DNA from: Onychostoma macrolepis
Lineage: Eukaryota; Chordata; Actinopteri; Cypriniformes; Cyprinidae
Assembly: GCF_012432095.1 (NCBI RefSeq)
Contig: NC_081158.1
Coordinates: forward strand, 14,485,967 to 14,549,966
DNA length: 64,000 bases
Direction: 5' to 3'
Below are positions 11,687 through 25,000 of this stretch, piece after piece. The first letter of the stretch is position 1; the number at the start of each line of letters is the position of its first letter. Below the pieces are notes generated by a model. It was given only the letters and a program-made list of their open reading frames with translations. It ran no database searches and was not told the DNA's origin. A program made the translations under genes and the position numbers.

Positions 11687-12088
11687 CCACAAAACTAGTC
11701 TTAAGTTGCATGGCTATATTTTTAGCAATAGCCAACAATACATTATCTTTTTCTTTTTCTTTTATGCCAAAAATCATTAGGATATTATGTAAAGCTCAGG
11801 TTCCATGAAGATATTTTGTGAATTTCCTACCGTGAATATATCAAAACTTAATTTTTTAATTAGTAATATGCATTGCTAAGAACTTCATTTGGACAACTTT
11901 AAAGGAGATTTTTTTTTTTTTGCACTCTCAGATTCCAGATTTTCAAATAGTTGTGTATCGGCCAAATATTGTCCAATCTTAACAAACCATACATCAATGG
12001 AACGGCTTATTTATTCACCTTTCAGATTATGTATAAATTTCAATTTTAAAAAATTGACCCTTATGACTGGTTTTGTGGTCCAGGGTCA
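11687..12088. mobile_element. MITE with TGTGACCC-GGACCACAAAAC ends
   Basis: The left end TGTGACCCCGGACCACAAAA is matched by TTTTGTGGTCCAGGGTCACA at the right. It is about 400 bp with no coding capacity. I recognise this end sequence as very widespread in teleost genomes; the superfamily is left open. Confidence 0.75.
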
Positions 12089-12650
12089 CATATTTTACAT
12101 TATATTATATTATTTAGTCATTGAAGAGTTTGAATTGATGTTAGTGGCAGCACTAATTATGGCTTTGGGGAACACTGACCAGACTAGCACAGTAAGACTA
12201 TTATTCTTATCTAAACTACCAGTGTTAGAGTTTAGGAATAGATGCATTACCTCTGAGATAATGTGTTCTTCCCCTGCAATACTATACACTTTGTTCGCAA
12301 CAAAAACACAAAATATATTTTTTTCATTGCTAAGCAGGTTTATTCAAGTATAGTCTGCTATATTGTTTTCCAATATAACTCCTTGAACAAAGAAAGACAT
12401 ACAGTTTAGTTATTTAATTGCATTTGTCTTCAATTTGACGTATTGATCCAAGAATGTAGAAGAATTTAGTTTTGTATATAATGTTTTGAAAACACTTCCT
12501 CTATAACACTGAAACAACAAAAGTATACAGATTACAGTGATTTCTATTTTTCTTTGCATTAATTAATGCACAGGCAATAAACTAATTAATTTGTTGTGCC
12601 TTGGTTAGATTTAGTATCTTTTCCAAAGTCCTTTTTCATGAGTGATATTT

Positions 12651-12656
12651 TTTATT
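12651..12656 (-). promoter_or_regulatory. Candidate polyadenylation signal of the NIDO-ZP gene
   Basis: AATAAA on the minus strand, about 157 nt past the stop codon at 12813. It is the first canonical hexamer I found downstream. Confidence 0.45.
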
Positions 12657-12812
12657 TAATTGTCCACAATATCATTGTTTCACATGTAGATTTTAAAGAC
12701 AAGGAAGTGCTTTCAAAACATTTAAATTTCTTTATAATTCGCGCAGAGTATTTTGATAGAAAAGCAGGATCTTAATGAAGGATCTTTCACTCTTCAGAGC
12801 TGCTGAGCTTTC

Positions 12813-12893
12813 TTAAAGACCCATGGTGATCGCCGCAGAGTGTTGGAAGTCCAAAGATCTGCGCCTTCTACGTCTATATCCAACCTCACATGA
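12813..12893 (-). CDS. ZP exon 5: polybasic cleavage site and C-terminus
   Basis: Acceptor TCTTCAG precedes 12893. The exon is in phase 0 and encodes SCEVGYRRRRRSLDFQHS, then AAITMGL and TAA. The run of five Arg before Ser is a furin-type consensus cleavage site as found at the end of ZP modules. The AITMGL stretch resembles the external hydrophobic patch of ZP proteins. The protein stops there, with no transmembrane helix or GPI signal. Confidence 0.8.
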   Translation of the reverse strand, partial: SCEVGYRRRRRRSLDFQHSAAITMGL

Positions 12894-15800
12894 CTGAAGA
12901 TGACAGACGAGAAAATACATTTATCATTAAAAACATGCTTTCTACAATGCAAAGGCTGCTGAATGTGTTTTCTTTTAGAAAGATCTGTCATAAAATGTTC
13001 GGTCCCACTTTATATTAGGTGGCCTTAACTACTATGTACTTACATCAAAATAAGTACAATGTACTTATTGTGTTCATATTGTATTGTAAAACACCTTTGC
13101 TGCTATTGAGGTGGGATATGGGTGGGTTAAGGTGTAAGGGATGGGTCAACAGTTTACACAGACAGCAAGCAGTGTCAGCCCAGATACGGCCCACATCTGG
13201 CCCGCATGGATTTCACACGGGCCAGATGTGGGCTGGATTTGGGCCAAAACTATGTTGCTGTCTGGGTAATTATAAATGTAATTATAGAAATTAATTACAG
13301 ATGTATTTTAAAAATATAAGTACAACGTAAAAATATGTATATGTACACAATAAGTGCGTTGTATCAAACGATTAATTTAAATGCAAGTATATAGTAGTTA
13401 ATGCTACCTTTTATAAACTGAGACCAAAAGTTCTTTCTTTACTTGAAGGTTACTTTCAAAGCAATGAGTGATCCATTCAAATTTACTGTCCAAACATACC
13501 TGTGCACATCTGCCATTCTGTACAAGGCAGAGATGGACTTGACAGTGCAGGAAGATGCGGTCAGAGCTTCCTGAGAAGGTGAACATCCTGAAGGAGAAAT
13601 GGCTTGTTGTACCATTACCATTCTGAAGGACCTCCACTGTGCCATCTTGAGGGTTGGGGCATCTAGGAAGGGAAGAGAGTTTTAGAAAGGAAGGCAACAG
13701 AGGGAAAATTGTTGCAAGACATGATCAAACATATGGTTAATATGGTTTTGTTGTACTCGCTCAAAAAATGTAGTCCATTAACCATGAAAACATCAAGACC
13801 ACTCACTCTCTAATGATTAGACTCCAACGAATATCATGATCAATATCATTAACAGGTGTTGCCCAGCAGTTGTCAAGAACTGTTGCGATTTGATTTACAT
13901 CCACTCCTTCCACCTCAACAGCCACATACATCTGCTGGTTTACTTGTATTTCCACTTCCCCTTCATATGGGCTAGTAAACTGTGCATCATGGTAGGGAAT
14001 CATGCGGATCTGGTATATGCCCTGGCCAGGAATCTCCTGACTTATCACACTGTGAGCAAAAATGTAAAATATAATCAACCATGACATACATAATTGGTAA
14101 AGCTCACGGCTCACGCCTTACTAGACTCATTCCGCCAACCTTTCACTTACCAGCCTTGAGCCTTAAGGCACTGTCACAACAGAAAATAAACTGAATAGCA
14201 GACTTACTATAACCACTGTATCCTTAATCAAAACCCTAAACTTATGTTGCATCAGGTTGCATAACTGATTTTATTATTTCGAGTATGTAATAAGCAGCAT
14301 CTGTCATGTTCTAAAGGATGTTAAATGTTGGAAATTGAATGTCATTCCAAACGGTTAAAAACATGAAGATTTACTAAAATCACAGTATTGCTTTGTATCA
14401 GTCACTTCAATTAGAAAACTATTCACTGTTTAAATACTACACACTTGTGTTCAGAAGGTACTGAGTAGCCTTACCCGCCCTCAGCTCGGATACCCATGGG
14501 CATAGATAGGGTCTGGATCAGAGGATATGCACAAGAAAATGTAATATTCATCCATCTTGCTCTTGAAATGATGCCCTGAGCATTGCTTCTCAAATTAGAC
14601 TGAATGGCGTTTTGGTAGATGAAGTGAGTCCTGTTGTTCTACGAGGACATGAACAAATCTCAAGATACAGGTCAACTTGCATCTATACAGCTCTAGTGAT
14701 GAAACAAACATTGAAAGATAATTACTGTCAGAGTGGTACCACAAATGTGGTCTTCATTGTCAAAATAAAACAGAAGTCTGCCGTCCTCAAGGGTGCCTCT
14801 GCAGCTTGGGTCATTTAGGTGAAGGATCTCAGGAGAAAAACCAGATTCGAAGAGCTGGCAGCGGGATAGAGATAAGGATCCAGTGCTGCTAGCACAGTAC
14901 TCCTCAGCATCTTAACAAATATAATAATAAATTAAAAAAGGATTAAAAAAAAAGAATAATTATTAAGATTTTAAGGGGCATTGAACTAGGACAACGCTTG
15001 AACCATGCTATACATCGAAGTGCTGCCCACGGGGCTGTCAGCTCTGAGAACTGATTAAAACTTTGGGGATATTATTTTCTCATCTATAAGACACATGAAG
15101 ACACATCTTCTCTGGGAGTGTTATAGCATGCTAATAACATGCTGTATACTAATGTGCTAACAGAGCACACTGACACTCTTTTAGAAAAGTCTCATTTAAA
15201 GCACCACCTCTATACAGCCAGTAAAAATAATTCAATGAATTTTAAGATAAAACTTTAGTGAGGGTAGACCCCATATTATCCCATTTATAACTCAGGAGGC
15301 TGTTCAAAACCTGGCTGTACCACAGAGCACCACTCACATAGTTTTACATTAAGTGACATTACTTTTGTGCCAAATCGTTGTTAATGTGCATAATGACTTC
15401 ACCCTAGGCTGGAAGATCGAGTATTGTGCATTTTTCAGCACAAACTTTGTTTTACTGTGGCTTTAATAAAGTCTTTATACTTCATACAGTGAGCTATAAT
15501 AATACAGATCACATTTTCTCTTTATGTTTGCTCTGTTTTTTCAAACTCATCAACACCACTTTGTTCAATCTTGTCGTACTAAATTCTGTTTTTATTTTTT
15601 GCTGTAGTTTTATTGACTTTGTTCACCATAGTGCCTAAACCGATTAAAGTCCTTTTTAGCGAATCAGCCTGCTGTATTCAGGTCAGGTGACAAGGCTGCT
15701 AGTCACTTTGAAAAGACGCGCTAGCTAAGAGGAGTTTGGTCAAAGCTGACTAAAAGTGATTGAGGATTGATAATTTCGACAAACATGATGAACCCGAACC

Positions 15801-18800
15801 CATGATATCTTCTTCAGGGTGTAAAAGGAAAATAAAAGCTTGCAAGAGCAGCACGATACAGTGGTTAGAGAAAAGCTTTGTATATTGTGCGTAATCACAA
15901 TAACAAAATTTGTCAGGCATCTACATTCTCAGTTGAGGAGATTATAAAGATTAACCGAGTGTGTTTTTGTTTAACTCTGAAACATGTAATGTGGAGTTAT
16001 CTGCTTTTGCTAAAAAACAAACTTTTAATGTATAAAAAACAAACTTTCAATGAACTTTTGTAAGTTAACTGTATTTGTTTGAGGTATTATTACTTAATCA
16101 AAACAACTCAACTGCAGTTTGATTGACATTACTTGGAATGCACAATAAAAAACATAATTTATGAAAATAAATAAAAGTGGAGTTATCTTTTTTTGCAAAT
16201 GAACTCTTCACTTACCAAAGATGTCAGGATTTGGCCTCTGTCCTTCCAAGCAAACACAGCCATAAATACCACCTCTTTCCTGACAAGCCTCATTTTCAGT
16301 GCAAGTATCACAAACAAAACAGAAAAAAGACAATTACGCAAAAAAACAAAAATAAAAAACATGAAAGCATGCACTGATTGGTACTGTATCTTGACCTAAC
16401 CATATGAGTTAATGCAGTGGTTTTCAAACTTTTTTCAGAGCGACCCTATTTTTTTATTTTTAAATTGTCGCGACCCATATATATATATATATATATCAGT
16501 GGTGGCTGCTGGTCTTTCAAAGAGGGGAAGCTCATTTTCGGCCTACATCATAAAAATTGTCCATTCATTTATACGTAAATTCTGCCCTAAGTTCCTTTTC
16601 AAGAAAATGCTCTGTGACCCTGTCGTACCAACTAGGCGTCTTTTCCAGTGACGCTAGCCTAATGTATGAATGAATGAATGAACAAACAATCTAAAAAAAA
16701 AAGATATTAAAATCGACGGAGGAAATGTGGGAATTAGGTTAAACTAAAACAAGGAATGTGGTGTATAATAGGGTTGTCACGATATCATAAAAATATCTTA
16801 CGATACTATACCATTTATAATTTAATTCTACAAAACAAATCAAAATTTTATAAACAAATAGATGTAAGTGAAAACAGACAATATTATTCTCTGAATACTT
16901 AATTAATGTGAATGAATGACTGGCTATTGTTATCCATGAAATGATCTAAACAAAACTCATCTTAGCACTGCACAGAAGCTACATGAAGTGACATTTAGAT
17001 GTGGCATTTATTCATTTAGACTGTATTTATAATTGCATAAATAATGTTATGAGATTAATGTTTTAAATACTAGATTCTTAATATAGAAATATGTTGGAAA
17101 ATAATGTAATATGCCTACTTTTAGACGAGAAACTTAAAAATGGCCACCAGGTGGCAGAGTCATTCAAATAATTCTTTCAAAACGGCTGAATCCTTCAGGA
17201 GCGAATCAAATGACTGTTTTTATGAATGGCTCAGTGAATCAGTGATTCGCCCAAGTCAACGCGGATTTGGATTCGAACACAAACGAAACAAAAACAGCAC
17301 TCTTGCTCGTGTCTTATTGCCGAACTGTCAGGAGCATTTTTTTGCTTGCATATCTTGAAACTTCCGAGTTAGCAGCATGTATATTAAAACATAACATTAT
17401 AATAAAAATATATATAATGATTAATAAGAACCAAGTGCAAAGCCGCTATGGGACTGAGCTCGAATAGCTTCAGCATCAGTGACTTTTTATAGTACAAAAT
17501 CGCTGTCAATCAAAAGGAGATGCAGTCTTTCGACAGACCCTCCAATCATCACGCAGAAGCCCGGAGTCCAGGCCAGCCCACTCCTCCATTCACCCCCAGA
17601 GACACTGAGTGTTTGTGGGCGGGACATAATCGCAGCATTTATCCAATGACCATCTAGTATCGAAGCACTGAAAAAAACTGTTCAAAGCAGCCCCATTGAA
17701 GTCAATGGACGCTAGGCTTCAACGGAGAAATGCACTGTGACGTTACGGGAATGTATGAGAAGGAAATCGAGTCAGCCGACCTGCTATATGTAGCTGATTC
17801 TGAACGGACTCGTCTTCGAGATGAACGTGTTCTAACGCATTTTTAGTCAATAAAATGTTAACACAATAGTACATATTTTTCCATTCATTTTTTGACATTA
17901 TAGGGGAAGCCGAGCTTCCCTTGCAGTCTTAAAGAAATCCCCACTGATATATATACAGTGGGTACGGAAAGTATTCAAACCCCCTTAAATTTTTCACTCT
18001 TTGTTATATTGCAGCCATTTGCTAAAATCATTGAAGTTAATTTTTTTTCCTCATTAATGTACACACAGCACCCAATATTGACAGAAAAACACAGAATTGT
18101 TGACATTTTTGCAGATTTATTTAAAAAGAAAAACTGAAATATCACATGGTCCTTAAATGGAAGACGTTTGGGACGACCAGAACCCTTCCTAGAGCTGGCC
18201 GTCCGGCCAAACTGAGCTATCGGGGGAGAAGAGCCTTGGTGAGAGAGGTAAAGAAGAACCCAAAGATCACTGTGGCTGAGCTCCAGAGATGCAGTCGGGA
18301 GATGGGAGAAAGTTGTAGAAAGTCAACCATCACTGCAGCCCTCCACCAGTCGGGGCTTTATGGCAGAGTGGCCCGACGGAAGCCTCTCCTCAGTGCAAGA
18401 CACATGAAAGCCCGCATGGAGGACTCCAAGATGGTGAGAAATAAGATTCTCTGGTCTGATGAGAGCAAGATAGAACTTTTTGGCCTTAATTCTAAGCGGT
18501 ATGTGTGGAGAAAACCAGGCACTGCTCATCACCTGTCCAATACAGTCCCAACAGTGAAGCATGGTGGTGGCAGCATCATGCTGTGGGGGTGTTTTTCAGC
18601 TGCAGGGACAGGACGACTGGTTGCAATCGAGGGAAAGATGAATGCGGCCAAGTACAGGGATATCCTGGACGAAAACCTTCTCTAGAGTGCTCAGGACCTC
18701 AGACTGGGCCGAAGGTTTACCTTCCAACAAGACAATGACCCTAAGCACACAGCTAAAATAACGAGTGGCTTCACAACAACTAAACCCAATTGAGCATCTC

Positions 18801-18998
18801 TGGAGAGACCTAAAAATGTCCGTCCACCAACGTTTACCATCCAATCTGACAGAACTGGAGAGGATCTGCAAGGAGGAATGGCAGAGGATCCCCAAATCCA
18901 GGTGTGAAAAACTTGTTGCATCTTTCCCAAAAAGACAAATGGCTGCAATATAACAAAGAGTGAAAAATTTAAGGGGGTCTGAATACTTTCCGTACCCA

Positions 18999-19041
<43 letters not shown>

Positions 19042-22000
19042 TATATACACAGTGGTGTGAAAAACATTTACATTTAGTCATTTTGCAGACGCTTTTATCC
19101 AAAGCGACTTACAATTGGGGAATACATAAAGCGATTCATCTTGAAGAGGCAATCAGACAGACGAAGTGCTTGCAACACCAAGTCTCAGGCATTGTTCAAA
19201 TAAATACAAACTACCAAAGGAAGGAATAAGTAAAGATAATTTTTTTTTTTTTTTTTAAGTTTAGGATGAAGTCAAGTGCCGTCTAAAGAGATGAGTTTTC
19301 AGTTGCTGCTTGAAGATTGACAGGGATCCAGCATTCCGGATAGGGGTGGGAAGATCATTCCACCAGCCAGGAATGGTGAACGAGAATGTTCTGGAGAGTG
19401 ATTTTGAGCCTCTCTGTGATGGTACCACGAGGCGTCGCTCACTAGCAGATCTCAGATTTCTGGAGGGGATGTAGTTTGTTAATAGAGAGTGCAAGTAAAC
19501 GGGTGCTGAGCCAGTGGTTGTTCTATATGCAAGCATCAGTGTCTTGAACTTGATGCGAGCCGCGACTGGTAGCCAGTGCAGGGAGATAAAGAGAGGTGTA
19601 ACATGGGCTCTTTTGGGCTCGTTGAAGACCAGTCGTGCCGCTGCATTCTGAATCATTTGTAGAGGTTTGACTGTGTTTGACGGAAGTCCAGCCAGAAGAG
19701 CATTGCAATAGTCCAGCCTATAAATGACAAGGGCCTGGACAAGAAGTTGTGCAGCATGCTCTGTCAGAAAGGGCCTGATCTTTCTGATGTTGTATAGTGC
19801 GAACCTGCAAGATCGAGCAGTCTTTGCAATGTGGTCTTTGAAGGTCAGCTGATCATCAAAGATTACACCAAGATTTCTGACCGAAGTTGATGGGGTTATT
19901 GTTGATGAACCTAACTGGATCGTGAAGTCATGCTGTAGAGTCGGAGTGGCAGGGAGGACAAGAAGCTCAGTCTTTGCCAGGTTGAGCTGCAGGTGATGTT
20001 CTTTCATCCATGCCGAGATGTCCGCCAGGCAGCCTGAGATCCGCGCAGCTACCGTTGGATCATCTGGTTGAAAAGAGAGATAGAGCTGTGTGTCATCAGC
20101 GTAGCAATGGTATGAGAATCCATGTGCCTGGATGATGGGACCCAGTGATGTAGTGTATGTGGAGAAGAGGAGGGGTCCAAGAACTGATCCCTGAGGAACC
20201 CCAGTGACCAGTTGATGTGCTTTGGATACCTCCACTCCCCAGGCCACCCTGAAAGACCTACCAGTGAGATAGGATTCAAACCAGCGAAGTGGAATGCCAG
20301 TGATGCCCAGTGATGAGAGGGTGGACAGTAGTATCTGATGATTGACAGTGTCAAACGCGGCAGATAGATCCAGCAGAATGAGGACTGATGATTTGGAATG
20401 GGCTTTTCAATTCGCAGGGCTTCAGTGACCGAGAGAAGCGCAGTCTCAGTTGAATGGCCCCTCCTGAAACCTGACTGTTTAGCATCCAGTTTGTCGTTCT
20501 GTGAAAGAAACAGTTAGACTTGGTTGAAGACAACTCGTTCAAGTGTTTTCGCTATGAACGGAAGGAGAGAGACAGGTCTGTAGTTTTCTATAAGAGAAGT
20601 GTTTAATGTAGGTTTTTTGAGCAGTGGGGTTACCCGAGCCTGCTTGAACGTAGTGGGGAAGTTGCCTGTGAGGAGGGATGTGTTGATGATGTGTGTGAGT
20701 GCAGGTAAGAGTGTGGGTGAGATTGCTTGGAGAAGATGTGAGGGGATTGGGTCAAGAGGACATGTTGTAGGATGGTTGGAGAGGAGAAGCTTGGATACTT
20801 CAGCTTCAGTGAGGGGACAGAAAGAGAAGATGGGAGTTTTAGCAGTGGATGTGTTAGGTTGAGGGTCCTGTGTGCGTGGAGGTGAGAACTGACCACTGAT
20901 CAATCTAGTTTTGTCTGTAAAGAAAGTGGCAAAGTCATCAGCTGTAATAGAGGTGGTGGGAGGAGGTGGAGGGGGACAGAGGAGGGAATTAAATGTTCTT
21001 AAGAGATTACGCATGTCTGGAGCGCTGTCGATCTTGTTGCGGAAATGTGAGGATTTGGCAGTGTGGACTTTAGCAGAGAAGGATGTGAGCAAAGACTGGT
21101 ACCTACTGAGGTCCGACAGATCGTTTGATTTGTGCCATTTTCTCTCTGCCGCTCTGAGTGTAGTCCGATGTTCACAAAGAACCTCGGATAACCAGGGGTT
21201 GGAAGGAGCAGCCCGTGCTGGCCTAGAGGAGAGAGGGCAAATGTCGTCTAGACAAGAGGTTAAGGTAGAGCATAAAGTCTCAGTAGCTGCGTTTACATCC
21301 AGAGATGAGAAATGGGTGGGTGATGGAAGAGAGGAGGATACTACAGAGGACAGATGGGAAGGAGAAAGGGAGCGCAGGTTTCGTCTAAAAGTAACTGGTA
21401 GGGGGGTTGGTGGCACAGGAGAAGCAAAGTGTAATGTAAATGTAATGAAGAAATGGTCCGAAGTATGTAGCGGTTGTGCCAGAATGTTATCTGCAGTACA
21501 ATTGCGTGTGTAAATTAAGTCAAGTTTGTTGCCTGAAAAAGTGTTGGCCCCCTTCCTGATTTATTTTTTTTTTGCATGTTTGTCACACTTTAATGTTTCA
21601 GATCATCAAACTAATTTAAATATTAATCAAAGATAACACAAGTAAACACAACATGCAGTTTTTAAATGAAGTTTTTTATTATGAAGGGAAAACAAAATCC
21701 AAACCCACATGGCCCTGTGTGAAAAAGTGCTTGCCCCCTAAACCTAATAACTGGTTGGGCCACCCTTAGCAGCAACAACTGCAATCAAGCGTTTGCGATA
21801 ACTTGCAATGAGTCTGTTACAGCGCTGTGGAGGAATTTTGGCCCACTCTTCTTTGCAGAATTGTTGTAATTCAGCCACATTGGAGGGTTTTCGAGCATGA
21901 ACCACCTTTTTAAGGTCATGCCACAGCCATCTCAATAGGATTCAGGTCAGAACTTTGACTAGGCCACTCCAAAGTCTTAATTTTGTTTTTCTGCAGCCAT

Positions 22001-25000
22001 TCAGAGGTGGACTTGCTGGTGTGTTTTGGTTCATTGTCCTGCTGCAGAACCCAAGTTCGCTTCAGCTTGAGGTCACGAACAGATGGCCGGACATTCTCCT
22101 TCAGGATTTTCTGATAGAGTGCAGAATTCACGGTTCCATCAATTATGGCAAGTCATCCAGGTTCTGAAGCTGCAAAGCAGCCTCAAACCATCACACTACC
22201 ACCAGCATGTTTGACTGCTGGTATGATGTTCTTTTTATGAAATGCTGTGTCGGTTTTACACCAGCTGTAACGGGACACACATCTTCCAAAAAGTTAAACT
22301 TTTGTCGTATCAGTCCACAGAATATTTGCCCAAAAGTCTTGGGGATAATCAAGATATTTTTTGGCAAATGTGAGACAAGCCTTTGTGTTCTTTTTGGTCA
22401 GCAATGGCTTTTGCCTTGGAACTCTCCCATGGATGCTGTTTTTGCCCAGTCTCTTTCTTATTGTTGAATCATGAACACTGACTTTAATTGAGGCAAGTGA
22501 AGCCTGCAGTTCTTTAGATGTTGTTCTGGGTTCTTTTATGACCTCCTGGATGAGTCGTCTTTGTGCTCTTGGAGTAATTTTGGTAGGCCGGCCACTCCTG
22601 GGAAGGTTCACCACTGTTCCAAGTTTTCTCCATTTGTGGATAATGGCTCTGACCATGGTTTGCTGGAGTCCTAAAGCCTTAGAAATGGCTTTATAACCCT
22701 TTCCAGACTGATACATGTAAACTATTTTGTTTCTCATCTGTTTATGAATTTCTTAAGATCGCAGAATGATGTGTTGTTCTTTAAACATGCTTCAATTTGT
22801 CAGACAAATTCTATTTAAGTGATTTCTTGATTCAACAGGTCTGGCAGTAATCAGGCCTGGGTTTGGCTAGTGAAATTTAACTCAGCTTTCTAAAATAATG
22901 TGGTTAATCACAGTTCTTTCATGATTTAATAGGAGGGGGCAAGCACTTTTTCACACAGGGCCATGTGGGTTTGGATTTTGTTTTCCCTTCATAATAAAAA
23001 ACGTAATTTAAAAATTGCATGTTGTGTTTACTTGTGTTATCTTTGATTAATATTTAAATTTGTTTGATGATCTGAAACATTAAACTGTGACAAACATGCA
23101 AAAAAAAAATAGAAATCAGGAAGGGGACCAACACTTTTTCACACCACTGTATATATATATATAGAAAGAAAGAAGGAAGGAAGGAAAGACAACTGCCCTA
23201 CAGACCGGTCTAGAGTCCCACCGTAGAGGTCCGGAAGGATGCTCTGTTCCAAAATCAAATCACTGTCGGTGCTTCTGAAATTAGTGATCTATTCTGACAT
23301 ACCATATTTTGTCCAGTCCATAGTTATGATTATCAAAATGTCATTGCAATTTCGAGAGAATATGCGGATGTCACTTCCGAACGTTTGTTGCAAGTACGAC
23401 ACATTGGTCCTCTTAGCAGCATGAAAAACAAAACTTTTATTCAAATTCTGAATGGAGAATAGGCTATATACAGCAAAGAAAGCGTGCAAAGTGCGCTTCC
23501 TTAAAAAGCTGTAACTCATTTCAGTTTATCGCGATCTCTAATTCCGCTATAATCAATCTGTCAACATAGCACAATTAATCTCTTATTTACATCACCTACA
23601 CTTTGTTGCGAGCTTCCAGAACTCTGGCCTGAACAAGAACACTCGCGTTCTGAGCAGTGAGTGGATTCTGACTCACTAAAGCTCCTCTGATTGGCCATTG
23701 TGTTATAGAAATCAATAGATTTGTCTGATTTGCTACAATGTACAACGCTGCAAAAACAGAGCGCAAACACAAATACACATTTGATTCTGACCTGAGGTGG
23801 CTGCCGGTTACTTTCGTTTTGTTGTTTATGTTATTTAGTTGCTTCTTTCCTGAGTCTTGAACTTGTTACATACGTTTTCCTTAAAAAAATGGGTCGCCAG
23901 GATGATTTAAGTCTTTGGGTTTGAAAACCACTGAGTTAATGTAAGAGAGTACATCAGAATGGCTGAACATTATAACCATTGTATTTACACAATGAAAACA
24001 ATAATTTAAAACAGAGAAAACAGTTTACAGCTTACAGTTTGCCGAACCATCAACACGGAAAGACCAGCGGCCATTCACGTCGATATTACTGCTGGATGAG
24101 AGCTCTGGGGCACTGGCTGCTGGAATTGTGAAAGAATTGACCGAGTCCACTGTGTCATAACCAGCCTGTAAAAGTAAAAAGAAGTATTTAAAACCTTAAT
24201 TAAATTGTATTCCAAATAAAACATATGATTAAGGTATGAATTTGGCATAAGCAATGCCTTGTCATTCATTTCTGCTAAATGTAAACTGTGTAAGGATCTT
24301 CACTTCACTCACCAGCCAAACTTGTCCTGTTTCGGCTATATCACCATAGTTGATCAGGATGAACGAGCGGTCACCATTGGAGACTAAAACCACTTGGAAA
24401 GTAACCACCTTCAGAAAACATCAACAAAAAAGATTTCAACAACATACATTTCACAACAGAAAGCACGCATAGAGCATTTATCAAAGATCAGAGATGAGGT
24501 CTTACCCCTCCACCAGTGATGTACGGCACACTGTCCCAGGTGGCCACAAAGGCTGATGTAGCGGTAAAAGGCACGTTAGGGTAATATTGGTTAACAGCTT
24601 GAGTGACTTGTTCCAGTACAGCACTGCTTGTGTCCTCTCTGTAGGAGATAGTTCCACCATCGACATTGAAAAGGTCGGTCCACAGAGGAGCAATGATGTC
24701 TATTCCAGCGTTCAGATAAGGGACGTAGGCAGACAGTGGTTCAGTAAACGTCAGGTGACCATTGTTGTTCACCTAAAATTCAGAACAAATTGCTGTAGAA
24801 TTGTCTGCTACCACTCAACAGTATCATTCATTTTGCAGAAAGGTTTAAAACTATCCAGCTGTACACTTAAACATGAAAAAACTCTCCAAATTGAAGACAA
24901 TTAATGAAGCATAATTAATTGCCGATTTAATAAGAAAAAGATATCTTAAACCAAAAAGAAATAGTCTATTGCTTACATAGATCTGATTGTATGTGCGTCC

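Larger units (their letters stand above)
19050..23149 (-). mobile_element. Second Tc1-like transposon, split by an L2 LINE
   Basis: The outer ends are CAGTGGTGTGAAAAA and TTTTTCACACCACTG, with a repeated internal 'ggccctgtgtgaaaaagtgcttgcccc' block inside each end, i.e. the inverted-repeat/direct-repeat layout of some fish Tc1 elements. The left end is interrupted at 19065-21533 by a LINE. Confidence 0.85.
16415..23933. mobile_element. hAT element hosting a stack of insertions
   Basis: The ends CAGTGGTTTTCAAAC and GTTTGAAAACCACTG are flanked by the perfect 8-bp duplication AGTTAATG (16407-16414 and 23934-23941). The original element was short: its own sequence is visible at about 16415-16496 and 23160-23933. 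Everything between is later insertions. It lies in the intron between the last NIDO cassette and the EGF-like exon. Confidence 0.85.

Noticed and set aside
11889..12353. 154-codon open frame
   Set aside because: It begins inside the TGTGACCC MITE and continues into AT-rich sequence; no protein features.
12794..12991. 65-codon open frame starting MTDLSKRK
   Set aside because: It is a different frame. The real coding segment here is the final ZP exon, entered through the acceptor at 12894.
18596..19102. Minus-strand frames with Tyr/Ile repeats
   Set aside because: They arise from the TA microsatellite and the antisense of the Tc1 transposase.
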